DNA of 64,000 nucleotides. Source: Balanoglossus misakiensis (lineage: Eukaryota; Hemichordata). The stretch spans positions 1,302,001 to 1,366,000 of the forward strand of contig CM082592.2 in assembly GCA_040954595.2 (NCBI GenBank), read 5' to 3'. A program made the position numbers and the translations under genes. The notes below the pieces were generated by a model, which did no database searches, was not told the origin of the DNA, and saw only the letters and a list, made by a program, of their open reading frames with translations. Below, in pieces: positions 43,870-55,269 of the stretch. Within the stretch, counting starts at the first letter, position 1. Each line of letters starts with the position of its first letter.

Positions 43870-44776
43870 CAGCTGGTCAAGAACAAAGCACCAACATGGC
43901 GGCCATATTAAACGATGGTCAAGGTAAGCTTACAGCCCGAATGGATAAACTCGAAGCCGAATGTTACTACGAGGGTAGTGACATGGAAGGAATTAAAATT
44001 CGGCAGATGAGACTCGTTCTCTTGAACGTCACATTCCGGACGCGTCCGAAGTTACAGTAAATGACGACACTGCAAGTGCTGGTCACACGGAAAAGACAAG
44101 TGTCTTCAAGGACATTGCAAATAAGTTTCTTGTAAAGGAACAATGTGACGAGCCAATTGATGATGATTTCGCAAAAATGATAAATGCGCTGTTTCGAGAT
44201 GGCATTTCTGACGAGAAATATAATGACCTGGCCAAGAAATTCAATCGTCCATCAAATTGTCAAGGGCTGTCTAGTGTGAGAGTCAATCAGTTTATATGGC
44301 ACACCATTCGCCCTGAAACTAGAAGTTTGGACACTAAATTCCAAGCTCTGCAGACATCACTGGTTAAGGGTGCAGTTTGTGTGACGAAATTGGTTAGTGC
44401 ACTAGCCAAGTATAAAGAACGTCCATCGGACATTGACAATGCCGAGTTGCAGAATTTATTAGATATTGGCACTGATTCGTTGGCATTGTTCGGCAATACC
44501 AATCGTTTTATCAACCTTCGCAGAAGGGATTGTATGAAGGCCGACCTAAAGCACGATTACCTACATTTATGCTCGTCAACAGTGCCGTATTCTGAGCTTT
44601 TGTTCGGTGATGATATCACCAAAAGAGTGAAGGACATCCAAGAAGTTAATAGGCTGGTAACCAAATCAGTTCTTGGCAACAGCGAGGTACCTCTTACCGA
44701 GGTAGATACAGAGGGCGTGGCTTTCGATACAGAGGAAGAGGTCGTGCCAACTTTAGAGGCCAGAATGTGTCAATAA
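43870..44776 (+). pseudogene. DIRS gag-like protein
   Basis: The main frame (44177-44776, 199 codons) has RPSNCQGLSSVRVNQFIWHT, LVKGAVCVTKLVSALAKYKE, NTNRFINLRRRDCMKADLKH and LLFGDDITKRVKDI. This matches the capsid-like first ORF of DIRS elements. Upstream pieces from about 43870 (ASTSSGASAAGQEQ, TVNDDTASAGHTEK) are in shifted frames. The protein would package element RNA. Confidence 0.8.
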
Positions 44777-44819
44777 ACTACTCACAATGCCTGAGAAACG
44801 AGGCCAAGCATCATAAATA

Positions 44820-45640
44820 ATGGATGATAGAAGTGCATCTTCTTCATTACCAGTAAATACTTGTACTTCTGCAATGCAACCTATTTTTCAAGCAGGCAGA
44901 CTGAAATATTTTGAACAACAATGGCGAAATCTTACTAATGACGAAAGAATTATTAATATTGCACTTCATGCACATATTGAGTTTATCGATGATAAACCGC
45001 CTATACAATATGATTTACCAAATTTGTCACCCTTCAGCGTGGCTGAGGAAGAAATTATCAGTAATATAATCGACAAGTTTGTATCTAAGAAAGTGATTGT
45101 GAAATCACAACATTGTACTGGTGAATTCATTTCACCAATATTTGTTGTACCTAAAAAAGATGGTACTCATAGAATGATTCTCAACTTAAAGAGTTTGAAT
45201 AATTATGTGCACATTTGAAACTGCTTTAAGGCTGATAACACCTGGTTGTTACATGGCATCTGTTGATCTTAAAGATGCATATTATACGGTTCCAATTGCA
45301 GAGGAACATCAGAAATACCTGAAATTTCAATGGAAAGGGTCATTGTTTCAGTATACTTGCTTGCCAAATGGGATTGCATCAGCCCCACGTATGTTCACTA
45401 AACTACTTTAACCCATGTATGCTACGCTAAGACAGTTAGGTCATATTATTATGGGTTATATTGATGATTCACTTCTTGTAGGGAGTGATATCATTACATG
45501 CAAACAAAATATTTCTGACACTGTGAATTTAGTAACACAGCTTGGGTTTATTCATCACCCAGATAAATCTGTACTCATACCTACCCAAAAACTTACCTTC
45601 TTGGTTTTGATATTGACTCAGTGTCAATGACTGTTACCTT
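44820..45640 (+). pseudogene. DIRS reverse transcriptase
   Basis: Pieces in two frames show GRLKYFEQQWRNLTNDERI, EFISPIFVVPKKDGTHRMIL, YMASVDLKDAYYTVPIAEEH (motif A), CLPNGIASAPRMFTKLL (motif B) and GHIIMGYIDDSLLVGSD (motif C, with YIDD at 45457-45468). A frameshift near 45215 and a stop at 45409-45411 break the gene. All catalytic aspartates remain readable. Confidence 0.9.
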
Positions 45641-45860
45641 AACACAGGAAAACATTGACAAAATGATTAATGAATGTAATTCACTACTGAGGAAAGAACA
45701 CGAGTCAATACAACTAGTTGCCAAAGTTATAGGCTTGATGATATCAAGTATACCTGGTGTTGAATTTGGACCGTTGTTACCGTTCTCTTGAGATGGCTAA
45801 AATTAGAGCTTTACAACACCATAATGGTAACTATGATGCTTTTATAGTTATTACCCCAAA

Positions 45861-46716
45861 ATGAAAGGGGATTTGACCTGGTGGGTCACAAACTTACCTC
45901 ATGAAAAGCGTTTCATTACTAAAGGGAATGCAGATATTACAATCTGTTGTGATGCCTCCACATTAGGTTTTGGGGTCAGCTGTGAAGGAAAAAAGGGTAG
46001 GGGCAGGTGGACATCGGAGGAGGCCAACCATCATATTAACTATTTGGAATTATTGGCAATCTACTTTGCTTTGAGGTGTTTTGAACAATCAATTCAAAAT
46101 CAGCATGTGAAAGTATTGTGTGACAATACTACTGCAGTGGCCTATATAAATTATATGGGTGGTACCAGGTCGGTACAGTGCAATGATATTGCTAAGACAA
46201 TCTGGCTCTGGTGTAGAGACAGGAAGGTTTGGCTTACAGCTTCCGATTTACCAGGGTCACTAAATATAGAAGCTGATCTTGAATCAAGACAATTCAAGGA
46301 GCAAACTGAGTGGAAACTTAATCCATCTGGATTTGAGCTCATTTCAAATAAATTGGGACTTCTCTCAATTGATTTGTTTGCTAGTAGATTGAATAATCAA
46401 CTCCAACACTTTGTGTCATGGAAACCTGATCCAGATGCATGGCATATAGATGCATTTACAATTAACTGGAAGTCTCCTTATTTTTATGCATTTCCTCCCT
46501 TTAGTGTCATCGGAAAATGCACACAGAAAGTATTAATGGATCAAGCAACTGGTATACTGATCACACCATTGTGGCCAACACAGCCTTGGTTCACACAGTT
46601 ATTGAGAATGCTAGTGGATCACCCACTTCTACTGCCAAGAGTGGACAGCCTTTTGAGACTCCCACAATCTCAGAGACTTAATCCCTTGAGGAAAAAACTG
46701 CAACTGATGGCTTGTC
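45861..46716 (+). pseudogene. DIRS RNase H and connecting region
   Basis: ITICCDASTLGFGVSCEGKK (first Asp), NHHINYLELLAIYFALR (Glu), VLCDNTTAVAYINYMGG (second Asp) and NIEADLESR form the RNase H active site. The downstream IDLFASRLNNQLQHFVSWKP and YFYAFPPFSVIGKC belong to the conserved spacer of DIRS pol proteins. The frame remains open beyond the true boundary to about 46847, overlapping the recombinase start. Confidence 0.88.
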
Positions 46717-47684
46717 TTGTGTCAGGCAATAACTGCAGAAGCAAAACATATCTGGAGGGGCAGCCTCCATCATCATGGCGTCCTGGAGACAAGGCACCAA
46801 AAACAGTATGCAACATACACCAGAAGGTGGCTACAGTTTTGTCGTAAGTGGCAGACAGATCCGTTTCATCCACCTATAAGTCTAGTGTTGGATTTTATAA
46901 CTGAACTATTCAATTCTGGAATAAGTTACAGTGCCCTTAACACGGCAAGATCTGTTTTATCTGCATTGTGTTCTGGTAATCAACGGACTACAATTCGTGC
47001 GCACCCACTTGTTGTTAGGTTCATGAAAGGGGTTTTCAACCTTCGACCTACTATCTCCAGATACAGTCATGTGTGGGATGTCAGCAAGGTTTGACATTAC
47101 TTCAAGACTTGTTCACCAGTAACTGAACATACTTTGAAAATACTTACCTTGAAATTGGTTATGTTACTAGCTTTAGTAACTGCTGCACATGGACAGTCGT
47201 TGCATCTCTTTAGTTTGAAGTCTATGGCTATGAATGAGGGTTCATATATATTTACTTATGACAGTTTACTCAAACAGAGTAGACCAGGGTTTGTCAACCC
47301 CTTAGTAGTTTTGAGAAAATATGAACCAGACAGGAGTTTGTGTGTCTGCGATACAAGACTGAATATTTAGCCCGTACTAAATCTATTCGCAACAATGAAT
47401 GTTAACTTTTTGTAAGTTATCTGAAGCCCTTTAAGGCTGTTTCTAAGACAACCATAAGTCGTTGGCTTCGTAAAGTCATGGCTAGATCAGGTATTGACAG
47501 TAATGTTTTTAAAGCTCATAGTGTAAGAGCTGCTGCTACTTCTAGAGCCAAACAGAGTATGTTTCCAATAGATGTTATTTTGTCCAGGGCTGGATGGTCC
47601 TCAACCTGTACCTTTGCAAAGTGTTATGATAAACCTGTTAATGAGGACAGTGATGTATTTGCTGAAAGTGTTTTGAAACTTTAG
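46717..47684 (+). pseudogene. DIRS tyrosine recombinase
   Basis: The core-binding part (QKQYATYTRRWLQFCRKWQ, SALNTARSVLSALCSGNQ) is followed after a stop at 47092-47094 by the catalytic domain. Box I reads LALVTAAHGQSLHLFSLKSM and Box II FKAHSVRAAATSRAKQ with H-x-x-R; the Tyr is in TFAKCYDKP. The position in Box I usually held by catalytic Arg is His (codon 47188-47190, CAT). A frameshift separates Box I from Box II. The enzyme integrates circular cDNA without target duplication. Confidence 0.85.
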
Positions 47685-47697
47685 TTTATTTATTTAT

Positions 47698-48010
47698 TTA
47701 AGCAATAAAACACCCCCAGCCATGGTATGCCACGAGATTTTGACCAGTTCACGACATATACGCACGAGCGATAGCGAGTGCGTATATGGAGTTGAACTGG
47801 TCAAAATCGAGTGGTATACCATGGCTGGGGGTGTTTTATTGCTATTATATTATGCCAGTATATTGAAACTTTGCATAAAACATTTTAAAAAGGCATTTTC
47901 TTTAACTATGATATATGACTGTGGTATATGGCTAATATATCACGGTCACGTGTCGTGTCTCGACCAATCAAATAGCGTGATTTACACCATCAATATACTG
48001 GTATAATATA
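47698..48010. repeat. Double hairpin (foldback MITE) in the DIRS 3' region
   Basis: An inner hairpin has 65-bp arms (47701-47765 and 47778-47843) around a 12-nt loop. A second, outer pair (tatgccagtatattga near 47850 and its inverse near 47990) lies beside it. It does not correspond to any DIRS component and is presumably a later insertion. Confidence 0.75.
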
Positions 48011-48107
48011 ATTATTTATACAGAAGCTACTGTATATCATTTTATTTATGAGTATATAAAGTACATTGAAATGTGTATTTGTTTCATTCGCATGTCTTTG
48101 CTTTAAA

Positions 48108-48232
48108 GTCTCATGTGATTCCTTGAGTGTTGATGACGTAATAGAATCCCCCAATTAAACAAAACTTACCTGGAAGTTGATGTTTGGTAGGGATTCTATG
48201 TAGTCATCTTGAACACGAAAGGGATCACATGC
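48108..48232. repeat. DIRS internal complementary region
   Basis: 48108-48145 is the inverse of the left end 43539-43576. 48146-48232 is the inverse of the right end up to 48408. The two halves abut at the sequence aatag/aatcccc, reproducing an end-to-end junction in reverse. This region templates completion of the element's circular DNA in the DIRS model. Confidence 0.9.
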
Positions 48233-48292
48233 CCACCCAGGTAATCCCACCCTTAGGGTGAGTTGTAGACATGCTCATTCAACCTTTGCAGT

Positions 48293-48328
48293 CTGAAGCT
48301 ACACATGCGCAGTGCAGTCTCACGTGAT
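48293..48328. repeat. DIRS right inverted terminal repeat
   Basis: ctgaagctacacatgcgcag and following bases mirror the left repeat. About 80 bp of right-end-specific sequence continue to 48408, complementary to the internal region. Confidence 0.9.
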
Positions 48329-49547
48329 CCATTTTCGTGTTCAAGATGACTACATAGAATCCCTACCAAACATCAACTTCCAGGTCAGTTTGGTTTAATT
48401 GGGGGATTTTCATAGCGATTGTACATTTTGTGATAAAAGCACCAAACTTGGCTCAGATGTGCGTTAATTTGTACTAAACAAATTCAGATTGCGAGCCACA
48501 ATATCTGTTGATGAGTTTCCATGGCAACCATTTTTTTCATTTTTTTTCAAAATGGCCGCCACTACAGATAATCTCACCCATAAAATAACAATTATCAAAC
48601 ACCAAAATAAATTAATATTACAATATTTAAAACAAGAAACTGCTCAAAGAGTAATTTTCAAAATATTTATCATCACTAAACTAGTTATAGGGGAAAATGA
48701 AGGATCGAGATGCCGTCACTAAAGAAATTCAAGTTTGGTAATAACCCCGGTTACAACAAACTGTATAACCATAGATATATTATAATAGTGGCCTGGCTTA
48801 AACAAAATTTTCATAACATTTGGGCATTTTGTGATAAAAGTTTAACAAGTGAAGCTCAGTTGTTTCGTTATGTTCCCCATAAAAATATCTTTGATGACCA
48901 AAATTCCAAATTTAGTCAACCCAGGAAAAAACGGCATCTTGCTTCTCAACCTTATAAATTGATCTGACTAGTTTGAATCAGTGCAGAATCTAGCTTTTCT
49001 ATTTTATCTTCATCAAATGATTCATGCAAATAAAGAATCAATTCCCCATAAAATGGTGGCAGAAAGCCAGTATCATGACAGTCGATTGGTTTGTTTAAGT
49101 TACTATAGAAACTAACTATGTCTAGTTTGCATGTACATAGATAGATGTTAGGAATCAAAATCAAAATCTGTTTCAAACTTTTCATCCAATACTTGTCCTT
49201 CGGAAAGCGTTTTGATGAAGTCGCTTGAAGTGCTTTGTATTGCTCATTTTATCGATAATATTAATCGCACCTTGATGATAGTCAGCAGTTCTATTTTGGC
49301 ATGTTATTTTGTGTATTTTTGAACCCTAAAATCAAAGAATAAAATGATAAAGTGAAAATAAGCTTCAAAACACCAAAAGTCTTCAGGGTCACAGCTTTTC
49401 TGTAAAGAGTAAGATTTCGCTTACTTCATGCTATTAAATGAAGTTTTCCGTAAAATCTCTTGCAAAGTCAGATCTCTACACATCGAGATATTAGAATGGA
49501 AGTACATTCCAAGTAACTTGTTGGGAGCATTGGGCCACCTAAGCGTA

Positions 49548-50270
49548 TTTGCATATTTTCCATGGGTTATAGCTCATGAAAACTGTCAATAGATGACAAA
49601 TTTTCGACTTTGCTGATGATTGTTTATCAACTGATGCAAAGAACAAACAATAGCTATGAAAATACGCCTAGTCTGTCGCCCAGTGACACCTATCGGAGAA
49701 TGGTATCACCCACACCATGGTGGGCGGAAGTTGGTCCTGGCGCTTTTTTTCCCATGATTCAAATTACAGTAAACGCCATATTGGAAATTCTGCCAACTTT
49801 CCCTAGATTTTGTAAAAAATCGCGCGACCTATACTTGGCGAATATGTTTTTTACTGAAAGAGTGACATCAAAGCTACCAAATTATGTAGAAATCAGCTAC
49901 GACGGATTTCCCCGTTAATACATATGGCGGGTGTGAATTTGACAGGTTTGGCAAACAGCTGTAAAGTGTGATATGATTGGTTTTATGGAACAATTTACCT
50001 GTTGCTCGATGGTGGTTGGAACAGATGCAGGACTGTTCCGAGATATTTAATTTCCCGCGATTCGCAGTAAAGCGGGAAATTGTTGTCTTATGTACAAACA
50101 GGTGCGAATTGTTTCATGGCCTATAGGGAGTCGTGTTGTATTGTGCGCTTGGTGTTTCAGCTTGCTGTATAAAAGCATGGGTTTGCAGGTGTTAGTCATT
50201 CTAGCGGTCGCTTTCAGTGCCGTCCACTAGCTCACTAGTTTTTCCTCAATGTGTCTCAACCTCAGTCCTT
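49548..50270. other. No gene recognised
   Basis: An imperfect inverted pair (agcgtatttgcatattttcc near 49550 and agctatgaaaatacgcc near 49651) suggests a short foldback element of about 120 bp. The frame at 49610-49918 has no recognised domain. Confidence 0.4.
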
Positions 50271-50352
50271 AGTCTCGGTTACCCGGACTCTCTTCTCTTA
50301 CTCTCGTCTTCGGAGGGCGCTGCGCGAGAAAGAGAGTCTGGGATTACTGCAG

Positions 50353-50728
50353 GGGTGCGTTCGACGCACAAAGCGTTTTGTGAATGCTTGTGCCGGGCGC
50401 GTTTGTACTTCGTCGAACGATAAGCTTGCCTCTCACAAGAGGGCGCCGTCAATGACCTTTGGCTTTTCAGAGACAGCGGCCGTTAGCTTGGTTAAACTAT
50501 CACTACCTAAATCGACAAATATTCTGCTACTTCTTCGACAATATGCCCTGCGAGTCGTACTTCGGCTTACATGTCTGCCATTTTGAATTAATGAGATGTT
50601 CGCCGCGAGTCACCTCCGTCTTACGCCTTCCATTGTTACAAAACGTTCGTGAAAAACAAAGACAAAAGATCGTTCGACATGAAAATGTTTCCGAACGTTC
50701 CCGAACGCTTCGTACGTCGAACGCACCC
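50353..50728. mobile_element. 376-bp TIR element (inner), nested in the left arm
   Basis: Ends are GGGTGCGTTCGACGCACAAA and its near inverse, with CAG on both sides (50350-50352 and 50729-50731). The right arm of the outer element provides the empty-site sequence and supports the borders. No coding capacity. Confidence 0.65.
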
Positions 50729-50879
50729 CAGGTTAAATTTTCTAGGTCGCCCATGCACTCGTTGAAAACATGACCTAGGTCGGCCAACGTCTTTACGAGT
50801 GACGTTGGGCGACCTACGTCATGTTTTCCACGATTACGGTAGCAGGAAATGACACATTTATTTATTTTTAAATGTTTTT

Positions 50880-50923
<44 letters not shown>
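50880..50923. repeat. (ATC)n microsatellite
   Basis: About fourteen CAT/ATC units followed by a few CAA units. Confidence 0.95.
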
Positions 50924-50925
<2 letters not shown>

Positions 50926-51344
50926 ACAACAACAACACGATTCATTCCTCAATTCCTTCCGATTTGTTATTGGATCCAGGGTGCACCGCTCGATTAGTAA
51001 AAGACGCTTCCGGCGCTGAAAATTTAACCTACAGTGTGATCCCAGACTCTCTTTCTCGCGCAGCGCCCTCCGAAGACGAGAGTAGGAGAAAAGAGTCTGG
51101 GTAACCGAGACTACCCCAGTCCGCCGTTCCTGTGGAAATACATGCACTCCAAACCATGATACAGGGATAGGTCCACGAAGCTGTCAGTAAAAGCAGTGAC
51201 AAACTCCTTTCCAACCTTGAACAGTTAATGACAAGTCGGTTTCAGGGCCTTGAGCAAGGTTTTTAGGCGAGCCAACGTGAGTTCGCTCAGAGCCAAATCT
51301 CTGCCATGAAAGAACTGAAATACAGCGATAGAAGAAGGGCTGCG

Positions 51345-52190
51345 AGATGCAGATTCGTTTTAACCAACAAGTTATTGACCAATTGGACGAGGCCCACACT
51401 CAGCTGGCTTCCATTCCTCAGCCTATTTCCAAGGAGATTTCTTCGGCATAGGACTGTATTGTTAAAGGTAATGAACTTTGAGCTCATCGCCAAAAGCTAA
51501 TTAGGATAGCCGACAAGTCTGACCAAGGATGGTTATTGGTTGACTAACGCGAAACTCATGAGCTGGCGGAGGGGTCAGATGATGAGAAGAAAATCTATAG
51601 GGCGGAAGCTAAGGCAGCAAAGTGCCGAAAGGAATTGGCGAAGAAACGTTCACGTGGTGGGAATCCTTGGACATATCGTCCGTATGCTACAGACAGAGGA
51701 CGAACCGACTTCGCAGTATCTTCAGCAGAGTCGGGCCAGAGGAAACCTGGGACGTGTTTTGCATGTGGGAAGTTGGGTAATTGGAGACGGGAATGCCCAG
51801 CGTTCAAGCTATCCGGTAACCCAAGTATGGTCTCCGTTCCAGTTGAAAAGATCTGAAATTGGACGAAGTAGCTACGATGCCGTCAGTAAGGGCGCTGTTT
51901 CTCTAGGGAATACTGAATTACTGGAACTCGCCGAGAGGTTACCGGGTTATCTTTTGGCTTCTAGAAGTGAGAATACCACCAAGAAATATCATGGCTACTT
52001 CAGGAAATGGAAAAACTTCATCGAACCTAAATGAGAATCTGCTCTTCCAGCCAATGCCATTCATGTTGCACTTTTTATTACTTCTCTACTTGAACAGAAC
52101 ACGTCACATAATGTGATCCAAGCTTGTATCTATATGCAATTAAGTGGCGGAATGAGTGGCAAACTGTTCCCTGAAAGTGATTGGCGTTTG
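51345..52190 (+). pseudogene. DIRS-type gag joined to tyrosine recombinase N-terminus
   Basis: Frames give RFNQQVIDQLDEAHTQLASI, KGNELLAHRQKLIRIADKSD and KIYRAEAKAAKCRKELAKKR, then a zinc knuckle (CFACGKLGNWRREC, with Asn at the usual His). These resemble capsid proteins linked to DIRS-like pol genes. About 30 residues later another frame has LLELAERLPGYLLASRSENT, TKKYHGYFRKWKNF and ANAIHVALFITSLLEQ, the core-binding domain of a tyrosine recombinase. No polymerase or RNase H lies between. Frames change at least three times. Confidence 0.6.
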
Positions 52191-54282
52191 TAACTAACAA
52201 TTTGCCTATTTTTTCACAATGCGTAGTATGTCCTGCGTGATGGCAGTTGAGACAGCTGCGAGACTGTTCGCTAATGGTGATGGGTGGGTTTATGGAATAA
52301 TTTACTTATTGTTCCATGGCAGATGTGAGGTCATTTGCAATCAGAACAGCCTTGACGGGGATTGGTGGTTTAAAGGTAGGGCCCTACCGAGCAAAAATCA
52401 ATAAATGTGGGCGTGGCTAAAGCTCTGACGCCACTATACAATGTATATTGTTACAACAATTGACCTCTCACCTCCGAAATGGAACACACACTCAAAATGT
52501 AAACATCTGCACGTGTTTATTTTTCATACACGATACAGTACTTCCAACCATTTTCCCCACAGTTTTGAATACGGACGTTTTTCGAACTCGTACTAGCCCA
52601 ACTTCCTTTTCAAATTTCGTTGCTTGTCTCATGCATTCACTGCTGTCGGACGGGTAGGTCCCCCTGCGGCGATTCACTTGGCTCCGATCGCGAGTTGAAT
52701 CTCTGAGACTAATGGGTCGAGTAGGTGGACCAACTAGACGCTGTTGATTATTTGCTTCGACGGCCTCAGTTTGCATCATGATTTGCAGACTTTTTTGTTA
52801 TATGATTATAATTTCTTATTATTAGAACGGAACTTTTGATATTGTGATGACTTGCATGCGATAAATTTACTACCAAATATTGGCGCAAAAGTGTGAGTAG
52901 AATTGCAACATTTTACCAAAACTTCGTACGGGTCGCGCCCGCCAAAAGCAAACACATTTCTATACCCACGCGATCCAGCTAGTTCGTACGTACCCGCGGA
53001 ACGTGTTGTCAGCTGAATCTATCATGTCGACCCGAATTATCAAGATAGCGGTCACTGAAGAGCAGGAGAAAGCACTGGCAATTTTCTCTGCCATGAATGA
53101 ATGGGAGCTTTCGCTCATCGACCGGCGGGGGGCACATAAGTTCACCTGGCTGCCGCGGGAGTTAGTACTGTGCGTGGTATCCGCTACCGGCTAGTTTGAT
53201 GCGGGGGACACTGCCGGTCTATCGGATGCAGCAGCCGTCGGAGTAAACACCGTTCCATGAGCACATCGGCTTCCGGAGATGCGGTCAACTCCTGTGAGTT
53301 TTGTTTTTGATCACAATGTGTTACCACACATAGGCAGTCTTGGCTAGTCAGTGGTCTCTACCCGAATTTACCCGGTGTTTCTTACGTTGGGCATAAATGG
53401 CACTGATGAGGATTTCCCCTCTTCACTTTGTACGGTTGGTACACAAATACAAACGGTCCTTTTCAGGACCAACACAATTTCCAAGAAGAGAACTACCGAA
53501 TTTATGGATGTGTGCATGTTCATGTGTGATAAATTTGGTATGATCACATCCCCATTTTCAGGTCACGCACACTTTGCAATCAACGCCACAATGTATCAAT
53601 GGTGCCCAATTTTGATTTGCATAATACGTCAATCACGCAGATTCAAACTGAAAAACGTACTGATATACCGGTCATAGCTCGGGGACAAAATGATTTCATC
53701 TTCGGTTTTCGAAAGTATTTTCAAATTGTATTGCACCAGAAACCGCGGATGTCGTGTATGAAACTCATGCACTCCTTTCTGAATTTAGAGACAACAAAAT
53801 CATCGGTAGACCTAAATTTACTGTCTTTTATGGACAAAGTCCGTTCTGTTGTTAGTAAGTTTGAATCTCCCACCATTATGCCAACTCTCGCGTGCTCTCG
53901 CGCTTTTATACGGGAGTTCCGCCTTTAACAAGGACATGTGATGAGCATGATGCCTGCCATTGGACAAGAGTTTGCCAATGTCAGGTGACCACTGTCAAGT
54001 GTCAGACGCAAAGCCCCATCCAGGTGATGAATGATTTCTAGTGGGAAAACGCATGCATTCAATTTTCAAAGAGAGCAATGTTGATTCTGCAGAATATGCG
54101 TTAAAGCTGTCAACTGGGTATTTCATTATGCTTCCAAGATCCTAAACCAGAATCTGCACTACAAAGTAAAATACTGAAGAGAAATTCAAAAGTTGCATGT
54201 CTTAACAAACTGTAACTTGTTCACGAAGTTCATTTTCTTCCATACTCTAATATGATGTATGTTGTCTTTGCTTAAAGGTGGC
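52191..54282. other. No gene recognised
   Basis: Open frames at 52492-52779 (minus, basic, starts MMQTEAVEANNQQRLVGPPT), 53003-53194 (plus) and 53351-53928 (plus, two frames) show no domain known to me and no clear splice sites. They may be pieces of unknown elements. Confidence 0.4.
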
Positions 54283-55153
54283 AGGAGTTCTTATGAAGCA
54301 TTCTTCCGCTTTAAACCCAATCATCGTACAAGGGTGTTGAAAGTGGGAGGAGAAACAGAGGTTAACTATGATCCAGACGAGACAGTATGTAAAATGCATC
54401 TTTTGTACGCTTGCTTATCACAATTTTAAGGATTCAAAAGCTAGGGTGACGGTGTTATGAAATGATTAGACATACATGTATGTGAAAGGGACAAAGCCTC
54501 TCTCACTGCCCCTTTTTCATTAATTGTGTTTATTACAAGACACCATCCCACTGAAATAGTTTCGGTCGCTCTACAGTTACAGGAAAAATGTCAGGAATTA
54601 AACCAGGAGATAGGTATGGTGTGTCGATAGAACTGAGAGCCCTGGATTTTTTTTGTCCCACGGCGTACCGTGGAATGATATACAGAGGTTCTTAAACCAT
54701 GGTATTCCTATAGATTTAGCAATTATAGAAATGTCGAAGGAAGATATTGAACAGTGGTTGAATGAATTGGCAGTACTTCAAGCTGAAGTCAAGACATCGC
54801 CTGATAATGCTGCAGTAAAAGTAGCACAAAGGAAACTGGGAATGGAACCTCCATCTCAATATAACGTTGGGGATAGTGTTCTTGTCAGGTTCAAAGGGCA
54901 AGACACAAGACTTATTAGTGAAGGGAGATCAACTCCAAGAACAGTTGAAGCAACAGTTGTCGAAAGAAACTTGGACAAATTCCTATATAAAGTACAGTAT
55001 TTGTCACCAATCAATCAGAGGGAAATAACAGAATGGAGAAAAGTTGATGATATAAGATCAACAACCAGACCAGAAGAGAAAAGAAGGCAAGAATTGGCTG
55101 AGGAAAATTACGGTATCAAAGGTGTGTTATTGCATGGATACCAGTTAAATTGA
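54283..55153 (+). pseudogene. Integrase-derived C-terminal fragment (gypsy/Ginger-like)
   Basis: A first piece reads SSYEAFFRFKPNHRTRVLKV, like the end of retroviral-type integrase cores (a P-Y-E-x-x-F-x-R-K-P-N motif). After a gap a 166-codon frame (54653-55153) includes QYNVGDSVLVRFKGQDTRLI and TVEATVVERNLDKFLYKVQY, the SH3/chromo-like barrel that often follows integrase, and TEWRKVDDIRSTTRPEEKRR. DDE residues are not present. It could be a domesticated integrase exon or a decayed transposon. Confidence 0.45.
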
Positions 55154-55269
55154 TCGCTATGAACATACATGTAAACTATCACACTTGATTGTTACAATTA
55201 TATAATTATATATGGCAACATTGCAGTATGGCGGGCCATCGCTGCCTCTGCCGAAATACATAAATATAT

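Larger units (their letters stand above)
43539..48408 (+). mobile_element. DIRS-type tyrosine-recombinase retrotransposon, structurally complete
   Basis: The element shows gag, RT, RNase H and tyrosine recombinase in order, inverted terminal repeats, and an internal complementary region whose two halves are the inverse of the left and right ends. Flanks join exactly into the sequence found uninterrupted at 12484-12500, with no target duplication. All ORFs carry frameshifts or stops, so it is not active, but the ends are intact. Confidence 0.92.
43515..49547. mobile_element. Second copy of the long-TIR element family, interrupted by DIRS
   Basis: The head TAGTGGAGCGGCCAAACCC is at 43515-43538. 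After the DIRS insertion the family resumes at 48409 with ttcatagcgattgtacattt and can be followed to about 49547, parallel to 12800-13707. The expected inverted right end (as at 14800-14826) was not found, so the 3' border is uncertain. The family's sole open frame starting MAAxTDNLTHK is shared by both copies but probably reflects DNA identity. Confidence 0.6.
50271..51112. mobile_element. TIR element (outer) with a nested element
   Basis: Arms of about 75 bp begin AGTCTCGGTTACCC at 50271 and end with the inverse at 51112, both including the phrase ggagggcgctgcgcgagaaa. Similarity of the arms continues on the far side of the inner element, showing that the left arm was split later. A hairpin at about 50763-50833 and an (ATC)n array lie in the centre. 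TA flanks both ends, compatible with a TA target. Confidence 0.7.
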
